A stretch of 64,000 bases of DNA from Punica granatum (GCF_007655135.1 NC_045132.1:21136354-21200353); one strand, 5' to 3'. Shown: positions 47,101 to 60,350, counted from the stretch's first letter. Made by a program: numbers and translations. The notes: generated by a model from the sequence alone, not told the origin.

Positions 47101-49069
47101 TTTCAAGCTTAGACATGTTTCATAGTGCACATGGGCATCTCTAATGTCGGCTTAATTAGCCATAAAAGGGACCTAAACTCTGCATTAACGTGATAATTAC
47201 TATTATATTGCTAGAGATTCCTCATCTAATTATGCAATCTTATAACTTAACCAATAATGCCTCCATGATTACACACACACACACACAGCCTATAGCCCCA
47301 CCGGTTAGACTTGCTCTGCGGGGGTCTGAAAAATTAGTCTAAATTGTAATGCTGATTAATAAACTAATTGAGAGTTTGATTATGTTGGGCAAGTAATTTT
47401 CGGTTAGTTAATTATATACTGTTGAATTACTGAAAATTTCTTGTGCAGCTAGTCATCTATCTCAGGCTAGCACCATTAGTTTCACGATGCAACACTAATT
47501 CAAACAACTAATGGATAAACATAAGCACTTTACATATACATATGACCAAATTAATTATTCCTATGTATACATATTTATTTTATTTATTTGTTCGTCTTTT
47601 CGCTTTGTTTCTCCCCAAAATGCACCATCTTGTATTCAGAAACTCAAACGAGGTTTGACTAAGGTTCGAGTCAAGTTGACATTTATAGATGGAAACTCTC
47701 TCAATCATAAATTTTCTTCCTACATATTAGTACTTAAAAATATTGTTTAAAGAGAACGGACATCAAATCACATGAGATAACTCTTGGTGATTCTTTCTAC
47801 CGTGTTTTTAAGTTTTAGCTTATAAAGTGCTGCAAGGCAACTTGACGATAGTCACAATTGAGTTTTTATGCTATTTTCTTCTTTTATATATATAAGTGAC
47901 CTCTCTATTGATCATTTCATAGTCAATTACTTGTAAAGATGCGTGACAAAACCCAACAGGTCACACAAAATCCATTACATTACAATATTCTACTCGATGA
48001 TTTTGAATAAGTAGCTTGCGCGGATGCATTAGTTGAGTACCAAACTACAGCTACTATTCGTTTAATTAAATTGTTATTGATTCGATCCAGCAAAAAAAAA
48101 TTTGATATTGATTCGTCAATTTCTTACTATGATGAGATGAGACCTACAACGAACAATCTACAGGATTTAATTTAATTTAAACTCTTATTAAAAAAGTGGA
48201 TTTAGTAATACCACTTTGTAATCCTTACGTAATCCAATTGGGTTAAACTATAACTGACTGTTAATTTTCCTATTTATTCTTTTATGTGCGACCGTGGCAT
48301 CATTGTTAGGTCATCTCCACACGGTGATCTTGACATGAAACATTTGAATTTCTTGTCTCATTTTAATCTATTCATCAACAGAATGATCCACGTCTTTTGC
48401 TAGCTTCATGCCTCGCGCCAAATAGAAAATTTAGAACTACTTTGGCCATGTCAATTACAACTTTGGCAATTAACACTTCCTATTATGATTAATGACAGTC
48501 GAGCGCTAGCTACATACTGCTGTTCCCCGAGTCTAATACCTATTCGAATAAAACTATGCTCTCATATCTATGGCAAGGAAAAATTGGATCTAAAAAGAAA
48601 AATGATCTCGATTCACCAAATCCGTCATCCTTTGCTTGGCAGTTCTTGATCGATCCGACGGTTTCCTTTGCCTTCTTCTGTTTTTTTCTTTATCTTATTG
48701 ATAATATATGTCACTATCGCATTGATTAATTAAGCTTTTGCCATCTCTGGCAAATTCCACCTTAGATGTAATCAAGAAAGGGACATGTTGGTAGATCAAT
48801 AGTTAAGTATAAAAGTTTAGGTGGGTAGATATACAACACATATACAGACAGAATATACATATATAGGAGGGGGTTAGGTTTATGATAAATGAGCACAATT
48901 GTCAAGTAGGGAAGAAAGAGATGTCTTTGTCGCATAATAAGAAGAGGAAAAAAGGAGAAAACCCACTTGTATGCATGGGTAGGTCCGCTCCACTTATCTA
49001 ATTTCAATTTTCGTATAAAAATAAATAAATGAATGAAAACAATCAGCCCAATATGTACAGGGAAGCTGA
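44145..49069. other. intergenic DNA, no gene recognised
   Basis: AT-rich, with a short (CA)n near 47273-47287. The frames at 45897-46082, 46539-46721, 47511-47750 and 48762-49007 are short, isolated and unlike known families. No RNA gene seen. Confidence 0.6.
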
Positions 49070-49800
49070 TATAGGCCTGCCCCCGAACATGTGCATATTG
49101 TCACTTGACGTGCCCCTCCTCAGTAACTTCCGGTCAGACCCACCCGGCCCACTGCCTTCGCAATTGCGATATCAGGGGGGATGGTCTCGATAAGTCGGGC
49201 ACTCACATTGTTAGTCCATCTTTGAAGTTAGGTTTAGGTATCGTGTTCTGATTTCATCTAATAATCTGACCAGCGCGCAGCTTTGATGGGAGCCGGACGA
49301 TAAGTCTGATGGCATGGCTTCCTTACCAACTAGTATCTCATCAGTTCATTTTCTGTAATTCGCCAGAGATGATAGGCTGGAACTGTACAGCTATGAACTG
49401 TACTAACAACCTCATCAATGCCATAGCCCGACTTTCGTCGTGTAAAGAAGCCGACATCTTGTTTCGACATACGGAGCACGGGGCATCAAACCGAATGTCG
49501 TGACTTATACCCCTCTGATCAAGGGGGCACTTCGACTCCCAACATTGGGATGAGGTCAGGAGACGGACCGAGAAAATGGAGGTGAGGGGAATATCTCCAG
49601 ACGTCAACACCTACAATGTCATGGTGGGTGCAAGCTGTATGAGCGTAAACTTTTCATATGCGTAGAAGATCTTCAGGAGCATGTTCGAGAAAGGTGTGGA
49701 ACCAAACATCATCACCTACAGCTCCTTAATTGACGGGTTTTGTATCCACGACCACCTGGAAGACGCAGCAAAAGTGCTTGCTTGAGACGATGCTGCAGAG
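49070..49800 (+). pseudogene. broken PPR gene (P-class, RFL-like)
   Basis: PPR repeat signatures appear in order but in different frames: GLPPNM near 49072, GIKPNVVTYTPLIKG near 49477-49521, GISPDVNTYNVMV near 49583-49623 and VEPNIITYSSLIDGFC near 49699-49746, followed by LEDAAKV. Stops and frame changes separate them (for example TGA at 49501 and TAG at 49662). Working PPR proteins bind organellar RNA; this copy cannot encode a full array. The spacing of pieces fits a P-class gene of the Rf-like type, but that is an inference. Confidence 0.85.
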
Positions 49801-50782
49801 GAGGATTTCTCATAATGGGGTGACGTATGGCTCACTGAAGATAATTTGCCAGCTTCTTGAAGAAAAAGTTAATTTCAGTTCATCTGACAAGGTCCATTGT
49901 TTAGCTGTAGCTAAACCGCAATAAATCGTTGCATACAAAAATGAATGTGAGAATGTGTGTGATACAAACCACTAGGAATCTCCTCCTTTTTTTTTTTTTT
50001 TACAGCAACGAATAATATTTTGAATGTTTAGTTGTTTCTCTAATGCAGAGCAGATGCAATTGATGCCCCTGCTGCACTAGGGGGGGTCTGGAGTCTGGAC
50101 GCTTTGATGCAATTGCCTTTGGCAGGAGAAGCCTGCTTGTTCATTGGCCAACTGCGCAGGAGAAGCAACAGGAACAAGTTGCTCCTCTCTTCCACCATAT
50201 GTAACTCAATGGTCAAACTATGATTAGAGAAACCATAGGCAAATGCTAGGAACTAATGCTCAAACTATGATTACAAAGCCGTCACGAGAATAGTTTGATG
50301 TGGACCATTGGCAACAATTTTCGAATCCATAAGGAGAAGGAAGAAATGTTTTGCGCAGTGGAAATATATAGTTAAGCCCAAATCGAAATATTAAGAGTGT
50401 GTGCTGATACTGAACCTATTTTGTCTATCTGCGTCTCTCTTAATTAAACCTATCTTTATTTCTTCTGCAGCCAAGACAATGCTAACCTCTAGAACGGAAT
50501 TGCTCGGAGAGTCCTGATGCCAGGGAGTTCGAGATAACATCGACTCAGTGTTGCCTCAGCAGATGTCAAGATGAGAGAGCTGATTGGCAAAATGATAATT
50601 TCCACTCCTTTCTTTTGACCCACACCCATGCTGAAACATAGGTGGAGTCTCTTTACCCAACTGTTTTCCAATCATATACACAGTAAGAAAAGAGCGAGCT
50701 GCAAAAAGATCATCGTTCTTTTACTCAAGGACAACTGAATTGGTATTGTTGCATGCGTTTTTGGAAGCAAAAGGCCTCCTGA
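49801..50782. other. spacer downstream of the SIK1-type kinase
   Basis: Holds the presumed 3' UTR of the kinase (minus strand) and a T-run at 49988. No gene recognised. Confidence 0.55.
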
Positions 50783-53700
50783 CTACAAGCGGAGGATAGT
50801 GCGAAGGGTGTCGGAAAGATTCTGAATGGTCTGCTGGGCTTGCACCGCATGCAGTTCCTGCAGCGGCATCTCCTCGTAACACCTGAGATCAGTTACAGAA
50901 GAGAAGACAAATGGCCTAAAGTCATTCCCCAAATTAAACCAGGAAAAGTGAGCTAGGGAAACATAGAAGCAAAGCTGTACATTTTGTGGTGAGCTAGGGC
51001 TTGTGCCAAGTTCAACAGTGTAGAACTCGAGGTGAGCCTTTGGTATACGCTGGGAGGAAGAGGCATCTGCGGCATATCGGGTAGAGTTCTGTCTTACTGT
51101 TTATATATCAGCACAGAAACAGAGAGGACAGAAGAGAAGAGATGGTAACCTCGTTTTGTCTCAGCCGACCCTTTTTAGCCTGTCCATCGCCGATAAAGAG
51201 CTCCTGCAATGCTTCCACAGTTACGGATCCGCTGTTACTGTCCCTTTGTGCACCTCCAAGCACATTGTCTGAAAGGAGGGCAATAGGGGATATGTCTGTT
51301 GCCCGTAAGAAAGGAATTGGCACTGTGTTCCCAGCTGCATATATAGACCAGAGCTGCCGGACGACAGAACAGGAGGAGAGCAGGCATATAAGTTCCAATC
51401 CAATGGGCGCCTACCAGTGGGTAAAAAAGCAGTAACTTGATCCTGGCTAACCTTATCTTGCATCGAGAACCCCTTTTTACCAAGGGTCTCCATCTTGAGT
51501 GAGCTACTGCCACCTCCAATTTGTGCTTGAGCCTCTGTTATCTTACGAATCTGCTCAGGAGAACCGAACATTGCTGATTTTGCATCCACTTTCTGTGTGA
51601 CCCGATGAGAATCTCCCACTGCAGCAGCACCCACCTTGTTTTCAACCCTGAACAGAATTTACCGATCAGTCTCTCCGATATAAGAATACTAATTCAAACA
51701 ACTGGTTCAGAGGATTCATTTGAAACCAGACAGAGAATCTGCAGACTTACTAGAAAAGCAACCAAAAATATGAAAACACTGGGAATTTATTTATACAGAA
51801 AAAAAAAAAGAAGGTAAAAGTGTAAAGGAAAACCTGAAAAGTATTAGTGGCAAATTTTTTTAGTCAAGGTAAAAGAGAGGAAAATCAAGACACCTAAGCT
51901 CAGTCAGTTTGCTGCCTTCACCAAAAAATGAAGTGCTTTCGACATGTTCAAGAGCTCCAGTTTCCTCTGTAACTAAAGTTTTATTGGCCGTAGATGCCTC
52001 GGCAATCTCATTTCCAGCATGAACTATGACTGTCCCGAAGTCACCTATTAAAAAGACAGGGAATTAAATTTCCACAAAATCAAAAAATATTCATAGGTAA
52101 TGTCCAGGGGAAGCAGATATCTCAGATAATGCTTGTGACAGGAGGTAGCATTGGTCTCTAAATCTGCTACCCTCAATATTTTGAATTCTAAAACAGATTA
52201 ATCAAGTTCAAAGCCTTATCAAGAAAACCCGGCAAATTTTCCTACTACTGACAGACCCAATTCTCCAATGCAGCGCATTTACAGAAAAAATATAAATCCA
52301 AACACCAAAAAGTGGGCCATAGTTTAGTGCATTAAGAACCATAAAGTTAGTGATCTCTCCTGTCACAAGATATGACCGAAAGAATGACATGTTGATGACA
52401 GATGATGTAAAAGTGACGTGCATACCTCCTGTATCTGCTTTAAGACCATCTTCAAGAGGCTGCTTCCTTATAGTACTAGTTGCAATGACTTCTTTAACCC
52501 CCAAATTTTGAGGCTTCGACGGAACAGTATCTCCGTAATCATCGTTCACTCTTGGACCTACAACTGCCTGCTTAAAGTCCAAAATAAATATCAGCAAGAG
52601 ATTCAGCTACTAGAAGATCAGCTAATGCAATGAAGGAACGATAGTAAATCATACGCCATCTAACGACACTGTTGGAGCAAGATTTTGCGCCTGCTCCATT
52701 GAGGCCCTGATCTTTCTGGCTTCCTCAATCTTTGGCAACATTGCAGAAGCTCCCCATTGGCATTTCTCTATGAATTTGTGCTAAATTTACATGAAAATTT
52801 AGCCTCATGTTAGATGTCAAGATTTCTTCTGTCAAAGCGTTAATAATTCTGCATGCATGAAGAAGGAAAAACTTCTTCTCATACCTTCAGCATCTCGGAA
52901 GCAGTAGGACGTAACCGTGGTTCCTTCGTAAGGCATTTTGCGACAAAATCATGGAAAACGAGGGACCTTCAGAAAATAAATGAGGGTCAGACCCCATAAT
53001 GCTCAGGTCTGAATTTCTTTGAACTGAACATTCAAGAAGAATCAATACGAATATCAATTTATGATGCTATCCTCTATCTGAAACAGATTGCACCAGCAAG
53101 GGAACTATAAAAATATCACTTCAGGCGTTTTAGAAGCAGAGGAACTTGGAGGCATATCAATGGATATGGCACTTAGTATCAGGTTTGACAAATGATCCAC
53201 ATGGAATAGCTAAAAATAACAGCAATGCATATGCCATAGGATGGACAACGAAATCTTTAATAATCTACTCGTCTAGTGTTTAGCCCTTGCAAGTATAAAG
53301 GTTAATCTTCAAACTACTTTTCTTTTTCCTCTGATCTTCAAAATTTTCATAATTATACGATAGCTGCAAGAAAAGAGAGCACACCATTTTTCTTTATCCT
53401 CGAGCATTGGAGCTGGTTCAATGGAGATCATAAACAACACCTGTGCCACATATATTTTCATCAGCCCAACAGCTATACATCACATACACTGGATTTCTCG
53501 AACTCACTAACCCGCATGGGATGTACAGAAGCCCGAGGAGGAAGTCCCTGAAAATCACACCGGGTATAAAGGAAGTATTAAATGACAGAAAGATGACATC
53601 TAGTTGTCTGAGCACTTAGAAATGTTTATAGCGATTCCTGTAGCACAGAGATTCAGATTACTCATCCAACACATATAATGAGAGTAACAATATAAAAGGA

Positions 53701-56482
53701 AGATAAATTTTAACAAGAACTTTGCTGCATAGTATGCTCTTTTGAGTAGAAGAATAAGTCACATTAACCACACCAGATAGGGGAGAATCCCTATCAAATG
53801 AGAACTTATGATATGCCAATCCAGTCAGCAACAGAAAGCTATTTCAAAAGAGCAGTTGCCAACTGAAAGATAAGACATAAAGGCATGCATGCAGTGACAA
53901 TACAATTGCTTTCCATCGCTATAGAACTTTTGCTGTCCAGGCTAATGTTGAGATAAATCAACTCTGAGCAGTAAATGCTGGGAGAACAAAATCCATTTCC
54001 ATGTATTTTTCCTGGTGGTATAATAATTTCAGTAAGTCGGCATACCTCTGCCATTTCAATTGCAGACACACCAAGAGCCCACACATCCACCTGGTTAAAT
54101 AATGCACCATTGCAGCAGGATGTTAGAAGGACTATCAGAGCATCGGAAAACAAATAGTTTAAAAAAGAGAAAAAAGCTGCCAGGAAATCCACCGTTAACA
54201 TCAAACTTGAGAATCTAAATCCATTAGACATGAAAGTAGATAAAATCATAAAATAAAATAAAAGTTGAAATCACCTTTCCATCATAGCGATTCTCCTGAA
54301 TAACTTCTGGAGCCATCCAGTGTGGAGTCCCAATAAACTGCACATAGATGTACAGTCAAACAAATACCATTCAAATCATCATGTTCAAACTATAATTAAC
54401 GTATTGGCTGCTGTAGTTCTTTCACAGCAAAACCACAATGACTACCATCCCCGTTTCAATGTGATTCACCACAAATAGGAACACCTATTAAAGCAAAACT
54501 CTTCATATCTGTAAGAGAGCGACGTACAGTATTACGTTTTGACATGGTTCTCGTGAGTTGTGCAGCAACTCCAAAATCACCTGCCAAATTGCCAATTAAT
54601 GTAAAATTCTGATTGAGTAGCAAAACATATTCACAAGTGAAGATAATTATATTTAACAATCAGCAAAGATGTTTATGTGCCTCTAGGAAAGAAATGATTC
54701 ATTCATTGGCATAAAAAATTGTCGTTGAGTACACTCACCCAGCTTAACTTCGCCTTGTTCAGTCAATAAGATATTACCACCTTTAATATCTCTGTGGACC
54801 TTGAAAATGGAATGCAGATAAGAGAGCCCCTGAATGAATACAAAAGACAAAGTCAGGCCAGTATCAGAATTGAATAAATATATTTGGAAAGTGTTACTTG
54901 CACCCGAATTTCATAAACAGCAAGTTCAACAACCTATTAATCAAGTACATAATTTTAAACATAGTGCACAAAGATCCTCACAAGACCACATTCTACTTGA
55001 TTCATATTAAAAGATGTCAATGGAAAAATATACCTTAAGAGCTTCCCTGCAAATATATGCAATTTGGTATTCCTCTAAAGGCTTTTCCGTGACATTCATC
55101 AGATCAGCTACACTTCCACCTCCACAATATTCCATCACTATCTGCCCAATCATCAAAGGTGTCACTTTAAATGAAAGAACCAGAAAAAATAATAAGCAGA
55201 TGATGATAAACAGTCTTCAATGATGTTGAATTCAAGAACTTTTTTTTTCCTGAGATTTGACAAACAGATCTTGTGACAACAAACAATGGATAATGCATAA
55301 TTCCGGTTCCCACCCAGAGATACTCTTCCCCCTGGTAGCTCCCAAGGTAGCGTACAACGTTGGGGTTATTGCACTGCTGCAACATCTCAATCTCACCTCG
55401 TATCTCCTCATATCCTTCCTCCTGCGTGCACAGAATAACTAGCCAAGTTCAACCAGCCCATCACAGTTCCAAAGCAATTGACAATCAAAAACAGTTGTGA
55501 AGGTTGTCATACCCCTTCACACAATGATATGACTTTGATAGCGACAAGCTCCGAGGTTTTTCTGTCTCTAGCCTTGTAAACAGCCCCATAGGATCCTTTA
55601 CCTGCCAGCCCGTTCAGAAAGCAGAACCGCAATTATCTATTCATCAGCTTATGCCAAATTATTGATCTTAACACTCTGTAGATTGAGTAATTGAATCCCA
55701 ACGACAACCAAAGAGAGAATCTGCAACGCATATGAGATGAATGCACAATTGAGAGACAGAAACAAACCTAGCTCACTGAGCAATTCGTACTTAATGGTGG
55801 GATCCTCCCTGGTCACGCTCTCAGGAATCGAACTCGACGAGATTTTAGCAGGCTGATGCCTCCCTGCTTCCTGTCCCAGATGCGGCGAAGTCGACTCGGT
55901 CCTCCTCCTCTGCTGTTTGCCTCCAAATCCGAGGTCCCCCGCAGCCTGCATGCTCGCCACAGCCCTTCCCATGGTGGAATCCTCGAAACCACTCTTCCGC
56001 ACCACCGTCCCGCTCACGGACTCCTTCTCGTTTGATTTGACCACAAACGTCGAGAACCCGCCACCACCGTCCTCGTCCTCATCGTCCGTAAAGGTCTCGA
56101 TCCTCTTCTTCAGGGTGCTGTTATTGAAATCGGAGTAGTCCAGCGGGGGCCTGCGGGAGGAGGAGGACGACGGCCGGTTGGCGTTCCGGCCGCCGGTCTT
56201 GACAATCATGGTGCCGAAGTCCCCGGCATCGTCGTCGTTGTCGTAGTCGATCGAGGCGCCACCGCCGAAGTCCTTGGGGAGGCGCTTGAGGAGGGAGGGA
56301 AGGGCGGGGTCGTCCTCCTCCTCCTCCTCCTCCTCGTTCTTGTAGACCATTGTGGCGTAAATGTCGTCATCCGGCTTCCCCTCGTCGGACTCGTCGGAGT
56401 TGCCGTGGACGACGACCGTGGAATAGATGTCGGGCTTCACCGGGGGCTTGCCGGCCCGGCGAGCTGCGGGAGCCCGATCCAT
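50783..56482 (-). CDS. SIK1: Ste20/Hippo (MST)-like kinase SIK1
   Basis: Eighteen coding exons, all GT-AG and in frame, give 816 residues (Arabidopsis SIK1 has about 836): 55768-56482, 55513-55601, 55314-55421, 55034-55141, 54739-54829, 54528-54580, 54275-54337, 54046-54090, 53512-53547, 53385-53440, 52885-52966, 52655-52780, 52426-52567, 51894-52044, 51452-51647, 51150-51353, 50981-51066, 50783-50882. An acidic, probably disordered N-terminus (1-230) precedes a complete kinase domain (about 231-486): GKGSYG at 239-244, Lys261 in VAIK, Glu278, HRD at 352-354, DFG at 372-374, GTPHWMAPE at 391-399. The C-terminal tail ends in a helix ([20 protein letters not shown]). Arabidopsis SIK1 works with MOB1 in growth control and in immune ROS signalling. 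No missing residue was seen. Confidence 0.96.
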
Positions 56483-57078
56483 GTCAGCTCACGAGCTCCA
56501 AATGGCAGTGAGCGAGCTCACAGAGAGACCTCCAAAAGCTGGACGGGATCAATCTGAAGGTTGGAAGCAGATTACGACAGACGGAGCATAACGGAATCGA
56601 AGAGGGAGCGAGGGACAGTCGACACTCGAACTCCATTTAACGCAATTAATTGATGATTAATGATGTCATAATCCAACAAAATTACATAAAAGCAATATGT
56701 GTTTTCTTCCCCCCTTCAACCCCCGAAAAAAGCAAAATGTATTTGGTACACAGCCTATACCGTATCTTCAACAATTTCTAAAAGGATCCGTCTAATATTA
56801 CAATGAGACACGCCGATACATTTCGTATTTCATTTTAAGTGTCTATAGTACTTTCTAAATTTTATTGTTCGTACAAGTGTTTTACTTTGGATTTATGTAC
56901 AAATATCTAATACACCATAAATCGTAAAAATACTAAGGATTTGTTTGGCAACAAAAAAATTTTTAACTTAACTCGCAATCAGGCAAAGAGGGAGTGCAAC
57001 GGTAAAATTGAGGGATCCACCAAAGACTGAAAAATTCTTGACTTGTCTTGCCCCATTTTTTTTTCAAAGAAAAAACTG
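56483..57078. other. SIK1 upstream region
   Basis: The GA-rich stretch to about 56640 is the likely leader and proximal promoter of SIK1; beyond it is AT-rich DNA. No TATA box at a convincing distance. Confidence 0.4.
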
Positions 57079-57369
57079 TCAGTGGCTTTTTAGGTAGGGG
57101 TCCTCATTCTTGCTAATCGAAAGAAGAATAGCCTTTGATGGTGTTGAAGCTCCAGCATCTGCCCTGATTTCGACCCCATTTTCCTTCGCTGCATCATAGA
57201 AGACATCGACATCGGCAACTTCAACCTCATAATCGACGTTGGCGAGTCGTAATTCCATGAAATTTCTGTTCTTCAAGCTGGCGACAGTGGTTTGGGATTC
57301 CATGTAATTGATCCACATTTCACCGAAATCGGCCGCACGAAGAAAGTAATCGATGTCGGAATTTCGCAA
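57079..57369 (-). CDS. hypothetical 96-codon ORF, unrecognised
   Basis: The frame starts MRNSDIDYFLRAADFGEMWI, continues through YEVEVADVDVFYDAAKENG and ends PYLKSH. The composition is balanced and amphipathic, unlike the low-complexity frames around it, which makes an old exon or gene fragment plausible. I recognise no family. It is divergent from the frame at 57429-57653 (Cys-containing, also unknown), only 60 bp away. No upstream TATA or splice sites were identified. Confidence 0.35.
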   Translation of the reverse strand: MRNSDIDYFLRAADFGEMWINYMESQTTVASLKNRNFMELRLANVDYEVEVADVDVFYDAAKENGVEIRADAGASTPSKAILLSISKNEDPYLKSH

Positions 57370-59616
57370 CTACTAAGAAGCAATACTCAATTTCACGGAT
57401 AATTAACCTCTCAGCTTGCAATTTTCCCTTGCTTGATTGCGCAGAAGAAGCGGAAGAGAGGACTTGCAAGAACAGGGCAAAGGCCCCCCTTTGTCAAGAG
57501 AGATTCCCCGAATTTGCGACGTCTGCAACAGAAGGACAGAGATTCCCTCCTTTGGGCTTTTTCGATGGTCCTTCCACTTCTCTATTCACCTGCACGCGAT
57601 GCTTTAAGAACCGCCTCTCCTCTGCTTGGGAACGCCATCTGCATTTGAGGTAATTTCTACTTCCTTCTCGCCATCACTCCATGTCTGTTGCATAATTTTA
57701 TGGCTTGTCTTGCCTCTTTGGTCACTGAGAGGCAATCTTCTGTTCTTGTTTCGCTGAATGTCAGTGTGAAGCTTCTTTTTTTGTTCCGTGTAATGCGAAT
57801 TTGAAGCTGTTGTGTTGTTGTTTCAATATGTCTGCGGTCTAAGCTTCTGTTCTTCTTTCAGTTTGGTTGAGTGATATGCTTCTCTTCTTGTGTTAATTAC
57901 TGTTAGTGTGCAGCTGTGTAGGCGATACATCATGGGCGAAATGCGATGAATTTAGAAGTCCACCGGCACAACCAGGATTTAGAACTCAAGTGGATATGAG
58001 TAGTGACGAAATGAATGATGTGCGCGACCGTATCGCTAATCGGTTATAGCGCGCGGAGAGAAGAGTTTCATGACATGTATTGAGATCTTTGAATTTGAAA
58101 TTAGTAGTGATTTGTTATATTCGTCACTGCATTTTATCGAATTTTTGGTTGATCACCACGTTATTTAATACATATATTGTTATGTATGCATATCTTCTAC
58201 CGCTTATAGAAAAGGAAAAGGGAAAACGGAGGAAAATTTAAATAATAAAAAAAAGTCCTGACAAACACCATTATTTTTGCTTGCCGTGGCCTTCTCTATT
58301 TTCCCTTGTGGACCCACCATCCAACAAAAAACATGCTTGATTTGTCTTTATATGCAAATAAATTAAGTTGAGCTAAACTCAACTCAGCTGCCAAACACAA
58401 CCCAAACACTCATAAGTATTAAAGTGATATTATATGCTCGCCCCTTTTTTTTAAAGGAATGATATCATATTATATGGCCAAAATGTACTGTAATACGATG
58501 AAAGCGATTATTATGCTATCTATTGAAAAGCTTGGCCAAGTGACATATATGTAATAACAAAAGTGTCATGTCACTTTTCCTCTCGGCAGCTCTCCCCCAA
58601 CCCTACAAAAGACTTTGCTGAAAACCCTCATTTTAACCCCTTTTACTCAGCTCGTTCGACCTTGGTCAGGCCTATTGAGCACCACCACTTTCGCCATCGG
58701 AAGCTAAGACCTTCATCTTTCCTCTTGTGGCCTTAACTTTCACGATGGTGCCTTCCCTCTACTCTTTTTCCGTCTCTTTTCTTTTTTCAGATGGGTAATG
58801 ACTGTGCGGTGATATAATTATGCCCAACTCTAACGCGATAAGGGCGTCACGATCTCCTTCTTGATTGCTCGAGTCCAACCTTCTCCCTACGGCGGTCTTC
58901 TCCACTGTGGTGGCTCAAATCCAGTGGCTTAGGTATTGGTTTCCTCACGAAGCAACGAGACCACACCATGGCAGCTCAAACCGGTGGAATAGGTAGAGTT
59001 GGCTCTCCGAACTGTGACAACGGTTCTCCTTTCCTTCTTTCCATTCGGCGGCGTGGTGTTTCTCAATGGCGGTGGCCTCCCGCTCCCTCCCGGAATCGGT
59101 GCTCCCTCTACTCGGCGGTCCGTCTAGTTCTGACGGAGGAGGTGAGCTGCTATTGTGTCGTTTGGGTCAGACTAGGTTCAGGTCAGGTCGGACTGTATTC
59201 GGGTCGACCGGCCTGGGTTAGGATTGGGTCGGGTTCATGACCGACCCATTGTGCCAAGATGATCTCCACCTCCCTACTCATTTACCGGTCCATTTTTCTC
59301 CTCTTCTATGCAGCTTCTTATCTTAGGTCTTCCCGCCATCTTTTTCAACGACAATATCCTCGCCCATCATGTCAAGGATTGCGATTCTTATCGTTTTGAT
59401 CTTCCTTCCCCTGTTCAAACCAATTTTTTGTGGCTTGCATTTTTGTTATTAATATGAACAGGTTGGCTCCTCTATTGACGGTCGCTAGTTCGAACCAATC
59501 GAAAGAGCTCTAGTTGCTTAGCTGCTAGTTCCATTGGTTTGATTGTCTCGGGATTGAGCTATTAGGGTTAGGTTGATTAAGACGATCATCGGTTTGAACC
59601 GATCAAAGGAGTTTTA
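57370..59616. other. unassigned DNA, possible gene remnants
   Basis: The overlapping frames at 57429-57653 read the same DNA in two registers, so at most one is real; neither is recognised. The stretch 58620-59250 is GC-richer, with a 90-codon frame at 58968-59240 rich in Gly and Ser. No conserved motif. Confidence 0.35.
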
Positions 59617-59921
59617 GGCTTTGTTTGGGAGTTGAGTTTTAACTCCACTGCATTCCAACTATAAATAATTATATTTATTTGGAATTATAATGATTGTGTT
59701 GTTGAATTATGGAAAAAAATGAATAATTGAGATAAAGTAATGATTGTATTATTGAATTGTGAAAAAAGTAATGAATGGTTGAGAGAATTTAGTATTAAAA
59801 ATTAAATTAAATTGTTAAAAAATTGAAAAAAAAGGACAAACAATAATTGTGTTGTTAAATTGAAGATAAGTGAAGCGAAGTGGAATAAAGTAAAAAAAAA
59901 ACTCTAAAACCAAACATAGCC
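59617..59921. mobile_element. Tourist-like MITE (305 bp)
   Basis: TTA at 59614-59616 and 59922-59924 flank the ends GGCTTTGTTTGGGAGTTGAG and, inverted, GGCTATGTTTGGTTTTAGAG. The interior matches 653-954 over much of its length (AATTTAGTATTAAAAATT and others), so the two share an ancestor. Confidence 0.8.
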
Positions 59922-59929
59922 TTAGTTTC

Positions 59930-60350
59930 CTCAGTTTGACTCTCTAGGAATTGCAATTTGTGGTGGGAGCCTGCGCTCGGATACCGACCCAAAGTATCCT
60001 TCCTACTTTATCTCCTAAAACGAAGAGAAAAATTCAATATGGATTAATGGACAGGACTGATGATCCCTCTTCCTCGGTTTTCATGGGGATCCATAGTGTA
60101 TTGTTACAAGAAGGTGGTTGACAGGGATTCTTAGTTTCAAGATGGTTTACTACAGTTGTAATGTTCATTGTGATTTTTTTAAGTCTAATTTTCTTTGTAG
60201 TTTTACCCGACAGACCGACCAAGTGTCCTGCTCTTGTAATTCATGTGTAGTGCTTGGGTATTTTTCTCTATATCCGCTTTTGTAGTGGACTGATGTATCC
60301 ATTTGGATATCAATAAAGGATCCTCATTATTGTTTGAGCAAAAAGAAAAA
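59930..60350 (+). mobile_element. possible LINE 3' end
   Basis: A GC-richer stretch ends with GATATCAATAAAGGATCCTC, then ATTATTGTTTGAGC and an A-rich tail at about 60340, the style of plant LINE 3' UTRs. No reverse-transcriptase or endonuclease coding is visible upstream, so it would be a 5'-truncated copy. Confidence 0.4.

Noticed and set aside
51108..51519. Separate small genes suggested by overlapping frames at 51.1-51.6 kb
   Set aside because: These are exons 15 and 16 of the SIK1-type kinase read through introns or in wrong frames.
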